The position numbers were made by a program, and so were the translations under genes. Positions 61,059 to 62,498 of a DNA stretch of 62,498 nucleotides are shown piece after piece. The notes under the pieces are model-generated. The model was given only the letters and a program-made list of their open reading frames with translations. It searched no databases and was not told the origin of the DNA. This stretch comes from Alphaproteobacteria bacterium (GTDB lineage Bacteria > Pseudomonadota > Alphaproteobacteria > Micropepsales > Micropepsaceae), in the NCBI GenBank assembly GCA_016124635.1, contig WGNJ01000010.1, forward strand, positions 1 through 62,498. The letters are read 5' to 3'. Numbering within the stretch: position 1 is the first letter of the stretch; each line of letters starts with the position of its first letter.

Positions 61059-62297
61059 TTACTGCAGGCTGTGCGGCGCGTCGTTCCGTAGCGCATGCCG
61101 CACGCGCGCTCCGTTCGCCCTGACGGGTGAAGCGACGATCTGCGCTTGGCTCAAGACGCCGGCAAGGATCGCGCTCGCGAAAGCGGTCGCCGCGAAAATG
61201 GCAAATCCGAATGCCATCGCCCGGTTCTTCGGTCTGGCGCGCTCGACGAGCGCGGCGCCTGTCGTGGGGTAGAGCGGGACGTCGGACTCTTGCGGTCGCC
61301 GCGCGAGCCGTTGCGTGTCCTGCCGCGTCTCGTGGCTGCCGAGCATGTAGATGACGATCAGCACGGCCAGCAGGCACATCATGCTGCTCGGAATCCAGAT
61401 GATGACGCCGCCGATCTGCTCGTCGGTGAGTGGTGCGTAGCCAAACAGGCGGCCGAACACATCGTAAGCGTCGTAGAGGACCGAGGTCTTCAGGGTCGTG
61501 TAGCTGCCGAGCGCGATGTTGGAGAGGATGGCGAGCCACAGCATCATCAGCCTGACGCCGTAGCCAAGCCCTTTGGGCGCCGGGCGCTGGTCGAAGATCC
61601 GCCACCAGAACACGAGACCCGCGAAAAGCATGGTGACGTGCATCAGATAGTGAATCGGCTCGTTGAGAAGCGCGACGTCGTGATAGGCGGGATACTGCCA
61701 GACATAGAGCGAGCCGATGAAGATCGTGGTCGCGACCACCGGATGCGCGATGAAACTGAATACGTGCTGCATCGGGCTGTTCGAAACCGTGGGCGTGAGT
61801 ATTCGACGGCGGATCGCACGCGGAAGGCCCGCAACCAGTGACGCCTGCGGCCAAGAGAGCGCAAGAAGCATCGGGCCTATCATGCGCAGCAGCAGATGCT
61901 GGATCTGGTGAACGAAGAACAGCCGCTCGGCGATCGGATCGATGGGCGATTGCAGCGCGAGGAATACCGCCGCCACGCCCGCGAAGAAGAGGCCATGCCG
62001 CCACGCTGGCGTCGGTGACGTCGCGGCCGAACGGCTGATCATCCCGCGGATATAAACGAACAGGACGAGCGCGGTCGGGATGATGATGTCGGCGCTGAGC
62101 GGCCAGGTCCAAAGAGCCGTGTCGTTGGTCAGCGCCTCCCCGTCATGCGCGAACGCTGCCGTTGTGGGCGCAAGCGCAAGGACTACGGCCAGTAGGACGC
62201 CCGTCCGGATCGCCGATCCGGCTCTGCGGTCCTGGCGGGACATGGGCCGCCGCTGTTGTGATCCCGTCGCCCGGCTCGCGCTCATCGCGTTCTTCAT
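61059..62297 (-). CDS. ctaG: Cytochrome c oxidase assembly factor CtaG (caa3-type)
   Basis: A 412-residue membrane protein with about eight helices of the CtaG/Caa3 family, which supplies copper for haem-copper oxidases (not the unrelated Cox11-type CtaG). The His-rich membrane blocks FFVHQIQHLLLRMIGPMLLALSWP, IAHPVVATTIFIGSLYVWQYPAYHDVALLNEPIHYLMHVTMLFAGLVFWWRIF and LTDEQIGGVIIWIPSSMMCL are diagnostic. The start at 62297 has AAGG upstream. It has an extended C-terminal helix region after residue 330. The oxidase genes are not in the window; a DUF2182 gene upstream may share the transcript. Confidence 0.92.
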   Translation of the reverse strand: MKNAMSASRATGSQQRRPMSRQDRRAGSAIRTGVLLAVVLALAPTTAAFAHDGEALTNDTALWTWPLSADIIIPTALVLFVYIRGMISRSAATSPTPAWRHGLFFAGVAAVFLALQSPIDPIAERLFFVHQIQHLLLRMIGPMLLALSWPQASLVAGLPRAIRRRILTPTVSNSPMQHVFSFIAHPVVATTIFIGSLYVWQYPAYHDVALLNEPIHYLMHVTMLFAGLVFWWRIFDQRPAPKGLGYGVRLMMLWLAILSNIALGSYTTLKTSVLYDAYDVFGRLFGYAPLTDEQIGGVIIWIPSSMMCLLAVLIVIYMLGSHETRQDTQRLARRPQESDVPLYPTTGAALVERARPKNRAMAFGFAIFAATAFASAILAGVLSQAQIVASPVRANGARVRHALRNDAPHSLQ

Positions 62298-62388
62298 GAG
62301 AGCGACCTTGCCACTCTGGATCGTGTGCACTCAACACGACAATCCGGCGCATGCTGATCCGCAATGAAGCTCAGCGGCGTCCAGCCGA

Positions 62389-62498
62389 TCAGATGATGAT
62401 CAGATAAGCGCCCGCCGCGATCGCCACCGCGCCCGCCGCTTGGCCGATGCGCGGACCGAACGGCAGCACTTTCTCGGCCAGAACGAAGACGGCAATCG
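62389..62498 (-). CDS. DUF2182 integral membrane protein (C-terminal fragment)
   Basis: Only the last 35 codons are in the window, reading FVLAEKVLPFGPRIGQAAG and then a hydrophobic end. The VxxEKxxPFGxxxxxxxG pattern is the C-terminus of DUF2182 (predicted metal-binding membrane) proteins. The gene starts beyond base 62498. It lies 91 bases upstream of ctaG on the same strand. Confidence 0.65.
   Translation of the reverse strand, partial: IAVFVLAEKVLPFGPRIGQAAGAVAIAAGAYLIII

Noticed and set aside
60961..62112. N-terminal extension of the methyltransferase frame (674 codons in all)
   Set aside because: The open frame upstream of 60960 runs out of phase through ctaG and has no homology-like blocks; a true gene fusion or frameshift is not supported.

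Overview
The window is ordinary, gene-dense chromosomal sequence from an alphaproteobacterium, most likely of the order Hyphomicrobiales (Rhizobiales). I infer this from family content and gene order rather than from a marker gene: an IalB-type protein next to rlmN and argG, acnA near ccmABCDG, hrcA-grpE divergent from rph-rdgB-hemW, a rhizobial-type asparaginase, a DUF2794 protein, and uniformly high GC with GTG/TTG starts and many ATGA-type overlaps. I see no rRNA or tRNA gene, CRISPR array, prophage, transposase or attachment site, and no stretch that looks recently transferred. Genes cover nearly everything; only 2751-3070 exceeds 300 bases without a gene.

Layout. 1-5954: argG (partial), rlmN and an IalB-like gene on the minus strand, then asparaginase, a DUF6491 protein, a quinone oxidoreductase and a DUF1232 protein. 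5963-13356: a DUF2905 protein, an SDR dehydrogenase, a run of envelope or low-complexity proteins (BON-OmpA, membrane-anchored HhH, a membrane-anchored unknown), a thioesterase, phhB, a minimal zincin, thpR and an aldo/keto reductase. 13377-18992: tesA divergent from ybbA-ybbP, then a Bax-inhibitor-1 family gene ending in a clear terminator. 19048-21940: DUF2794, O-methyltransferase, alpha/beta hydrolase, and an SDR gene preceded by a perfect hairpin. 22033-26626: a four-gene operon resembling the GldA/GldF/GldG ABC system plus a DUF4340 protein. 26634-33827: DUF1223, acnA, a crotonase fused tightly to ccmABCDG (cytochrome c maturation). 33863-37773: a micro-protein, a MarR regulator, Nudix, lipoprotein, EI24 protein, a PfkB kinase and an isolated hisE. 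37862-42535: a metal (probably zinc) ABC transporter with a possible leader micro-ORF, followed without gaps by a CobW GTPase and a WD40 protein. 42532-48823: dnaJ, dnaK, grpE and hrcA, with two unknown secreted or membrane genes between dnaK and grpE. 48935-60023: rph-rdgB-hemW, an LpoA-like lipoprotein divergent from rsmI-yraN-BON lipoprotein-sirB1-gshB, a TPR-2OG oxygenase fusion and comM/yifB. 60088-62498: a methyltransferase, a CtaG-type oxidase assembly protein and the end of a DUF2182 gene.

Functional themes: respiration and cytochrome biogenesis (ccm, ctaG, acnA), metal homeostasis (znu-CobW-WD40), protein folding and heat shock (dnaKJ, grpE, hrcA, with RpoH-like promoters), RNA and nucleotide housekeeping (rlmN, rph, rdgB, rsmI, thpR), and envelope maintenance (BON/OmpA, LpoA-like, tesA-ybbAP).

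I did not find a clearly new defence or mobile system. The best leads are: an 11-bp hairpin that contains the ribosome-binding site of the SDR gene at 21197; the micro-ORF and palindrome in front of znuC; the Znu-CobW-WD40 operon; the alphaproteobacterial Gld-like operon; a YbbA ATPase with a 247-residue acidic Pro-rich tail; and the fact that seven of about thirteen convergent gene pairs overlap by exactly four bases through a shared (C/T)TAG.
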